From Leptolyngbyaceae cyanobacterium SM1_3_5 (lineage in GTDB: Bacteria > Cyanobacteriota > Cyanobacteriia > Elainellales > Elainellaceae): DNA of 8,248 bases. Location: NCBI GenBank assembly GCA_012031475.1, contig JAAUTJ010000179.1:1-8248 (forward strand). The letters are read 5' to 3'. The notes under the pieces were generated by a model. It saw only the letters and a list, made by a program, of their open reading frames with translations. It was not told where the DNA came from and did no database searches. Below are positions 6,913 to 8,248 of this stretch, piece after piece. The position numbers were made by a program, and so were the translations under genes. Within the stretch, counting starts at the first letter, position 1; each line of letters begins with the position of its first letter.

Positions 6913-7740
6913 ATGAATCGTCCCACCAATGACCCCAACCCAATCGATTTAGTGGCAGGCCACATCCTGGGCGATTTGAGTCCTGAAGAAGTTGCTCAAC
7001 TCAATCAAGCGTTAGCCGAAACGCCGACTCTGCATGAGGAAATCGCCACGTTTGAGGAAGCATTTTCGTTGCTGCCCTACGATCTGCCGATCGCGGAACC
7101 CTCTGCATCGCTCAAGGACAAAATTCTCAGTGCGGCGAGTCAGCCGATCGCAGGCGCAAGTCCAGAACCCGCTCCTTCCAACGTTGTCTCGATCGCCTCA
7201 CCGCGCCAGCGCCGTTGGCAACGGTGGATACCCGCAATCAGCGCGGGCATTGCAGCCGCAGCGGTCGTCGCGCTGGGTGTGAGCCAAGTTCAGCTTAGTC
7301 GGCAGTCTGAGCAAATCGAAGCCGCAAATGCTGAGCTAGAGCGACTGCGGAGTGAACTGCAAGCCAATCAAGCGACGATCGCGCTGCTCAATCAACCAGA
7401 TGTTCAGGTGCATTCTTTGGTCGGCACACCATCAAACCCGGACAGCCGCCTTGCAACGGCGCGACTGTTGGCAAAACCGGGCGATGTGAGCGTAACGATC
7501 GTTGCTCAAGACCTGCCCAAGCTTTCCAGCGATCGAATCTATCGGCTTTGGGCAGTTGCCACTCCCTCATCCGCCCCAATGTACTGCGGCCAGTTTCGCC
7601 AAGATGAAACAGGGACGGCGCAGTGGATCGCGCCCAATGCCGCCTGCACTCAAAACCCTTTGCAGTTGCTCATTACGCTGGACGCGCCGACCGATCCAAC
7701 GACCTCAGCAGGCCCCTTAGTGATGCAAAGCTTCGGTTAG
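6913..7740 (+). CDS. RskA-type membrane anti-sigma factor
   Basis: Likely holds the preceding ECF sigma factor inactive at the plasma membrane until a signal outside releases it. It has 275 residues. The N-terminal cytoplasmic part (about 10-60) contains AGHILGDLSPEE, the usual opening of this family, and has no HxxxCxxC zinc motif. One transmembrane helix lies at about 106-124 after a basic stretch (RQRRWQR). A Gln/Glu/Leu-rich coiled coil follows at about 126-160. The outer domain (about 165-272) carries the RskA C-terminal signature, LPKLSSDRIYRLWAV at 201-215, then CGQF. Two cysteines, C225 and C245, both lie in that outer domain and could form a disulfide. It starts 26 bp after the sigma factor in the same operon; no Shine-Dalgarno motif is seen. 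The gene is intact. Confidence 0.9.
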   Translation: MNRPTNDPNPIDLVAGHILGDLSPEEVAQLNQALAETPTLHEEIATFEEAFSLLPYDLPIAEPSASLKDKILSAASQPIAGASPEPAPSNVVSIASPRQRRWQRWIPAISAGIAAAAVVALGVSQVQLSRQSEQIEAANAELERLRSELQANQATIALLNQPDVQVHSLVGTPSNPDSRLATARLLAKPGDVSVTIVAQDLPKLSSDRIYRLWAVATPSSAPMYCGQFRQDETGTAQWIAPNAACTQNPLQLLITLDAPTDPTTSAGPLVMQSFG

Positions 7741-7747
7741 GCCGATC

Positions 7748-7775
7748 GCAGTGGTGCAGATGCAGCGGTGCAGGT
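7748..7775. repeat. Two-copy 14-bp tandem repeat
   Basis: GCAGTGGTGCAGAT (7748-7761) is followed directly by GCAGCGGTGCAGGT (7762-7775), identical at 12 of 14 positions. It begins 8 bp after the anti-sigma stop codon. No function can be assigned; it could be a replication-slippage product or a paired binding site upstream of the fasciclin gene. Confidence 0.5.
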
Positions 7776-7921
7776 CAAGACATTAGGTTCTCTAGAGTAG
7801 CGTTTGAAATTCAGAGCGCTGCTGGATTCGCCGTGCTTGGAAAAAAGATTGATCCGATCGCAATCTCGCTTCGTATGACTATCAGAACCGAGCCTAAACC
7901 TTGTTCTCGCACCGATGAGTT

Positions 7922-7933
7922 AGTGCAAGCACT
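7922..7933. repeat. Palindrome AGTGCAAGCACT
   Basis: AGTGC and GCACT are perfect 5-bp arms separated by AA, 55 bp upstream of the fasciclin-protein start codon. Position and symmetry would suit an operator or a short leader hairpin, but it is small and resembles no binding site I recognise. Confidence 0.25.
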
Positions 7934-7988
7934 GCCATCAAACAACGTCCTATCCCAACCCAGCAAACTTTCGGAGATTTCTATCACT

Positions 7989-8248
7989 ATGCAACGCACT
8001 TTTTTGTCTAAAGGGGTTCGATCGATCGGTCTGATGACTCTGCTTTCAGTGATGGTCGGTGCTACAGCCACCGCTTGTACCAATACAGACAGCAGAACGC
8101 CCACTCCGCCTGTGGCATCCAGTCCCCCCGCCGCTCCTGCGACAGCGCAACCTGCTCAAGCTGAGACGATCGTTGAAATTGCAGCGGGCAATCCTGATTT
8201 TCAACGCTTGTGACGGCAGTGCAAGCGGCGGGCTCGCTGAAACCGCTT
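7989..8248 (+). pseudogene. Probable fasciclin-domain lipoprotein, 5' part with one apparent frameshift
   Basis: An exported protein that begins a fasciclin (FAS1) domain, a fold used in cell-surface adhesion. The ATG at 7989 has GGAG 12 nt upstream and gives a basic N-terminus, a hydrophobic segment (about 13-28) and a cysteine at residue 30 in ATAC, an imperfect lipobox suggesting a lipoprotein. A Pro/Ala/Thr-rich linker (about 36-58) leads to TIVEIAAGNPDFQRL, the usual first helix of FAS1. As read, TGA at 8211-8213 ends the frame at 74 residues. With one more G (TTGGTGACG in place of TTGTGACG) it continues VTAVQAAGSLKPL to the right edge, as expected for FAS1. The frame is also open upstream of 7989, but an earlier start would bury the signal sequence. 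It follows the sigma/anti-sigma pair by 248 bp. The FAS1 call rests on about 28 residues. Confidence 0.75.

Noticed and set aside
7839..7875. GGAA and CGTA as an ECF promoter for the fasciclin gene
   Set aside because: The two elements are 29 bp apart, far more than the roughly 16-17 bp of ECF promoters.
7623..7988. Open frame upstream of, and in frame with, the fasciclin lipoprotein
   Set aside because: It overlaps the anti-sigma gene, has no recognisable content and would place the signal sequence inside the protein. The ATG at 7989 with GGAG upstream is better.

Overview
The window is chromosomal DNA from a cyanobacterium. It carries two subunits of the photosynthetic NDH-1 complex and a C-terminal processing protease typical of the group. 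The palindrome GCGATCGC (HIP1) occurs eight times in 8.2 kb (starting at 635, 1169, 1463, 1925, 3115, 3435, 6036 and 6593), and GATCG-rich stretches are common. Fairly high GC and the protein sequences suggest a Leptolyngbya-like filamentous lineage, but the genus is a guess.

Layout. Positions 1-690 hold the N-terminal third of a secreted, PDZ-containing S41 C-terminal processing protease on the minus strand; it runs off the left edge. A 611-bp AT-rich divergent intergenic region (691-1301) has a good sigma-70-type promoter for the protease. On the plus strand follow ndhF (1302-3396), a strong hairpin terminator (3408-3465) and ndhD (3504-5096), encoding the NdhF1 and NdhD1 membrane subunits of NDH-1. 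A second terminator (5119-5146) closes this block. Next comes a stand-alone SAM-dependent methyltransferase (5157-5945). It is followed by non-coding DNA containing a 45-bp relic of a second, diverged ndhD 3' end (6119-6163). The right end is an apparent signalling locus: an ECF sigma factor (6312-6886), a single-pass RskA-type anti-sigma factor (6913-7740), and the start of a lipoprotein that looks like a fasciclin-domain protein (7989 to the right edge).

How the genes work together. NdhF and NdhD are neighbouring antiporter-like, proton-pumping subunits of the same thylakoid complex (cyclic electron flow and respiration). The ECF sigma, membrane anti-sigma and fasciclin lipoprotein have the order of a cell-surface signalling module and recall actinobacterial SigK-RskA-MPT70/83.

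Reading quality. Three genes are interrupted as read: ndhF five times, the ECF sigma once and the fasciclin gene once. All seven lesions are losses of a single base, each restored by lengthening a run of identical bases by one. The restored proteins are full length and otherwise well conserved. Sequencing or assembly error is the simplest explanation, so I treat these as probably functional genes that are broken in this copy of the sequence.
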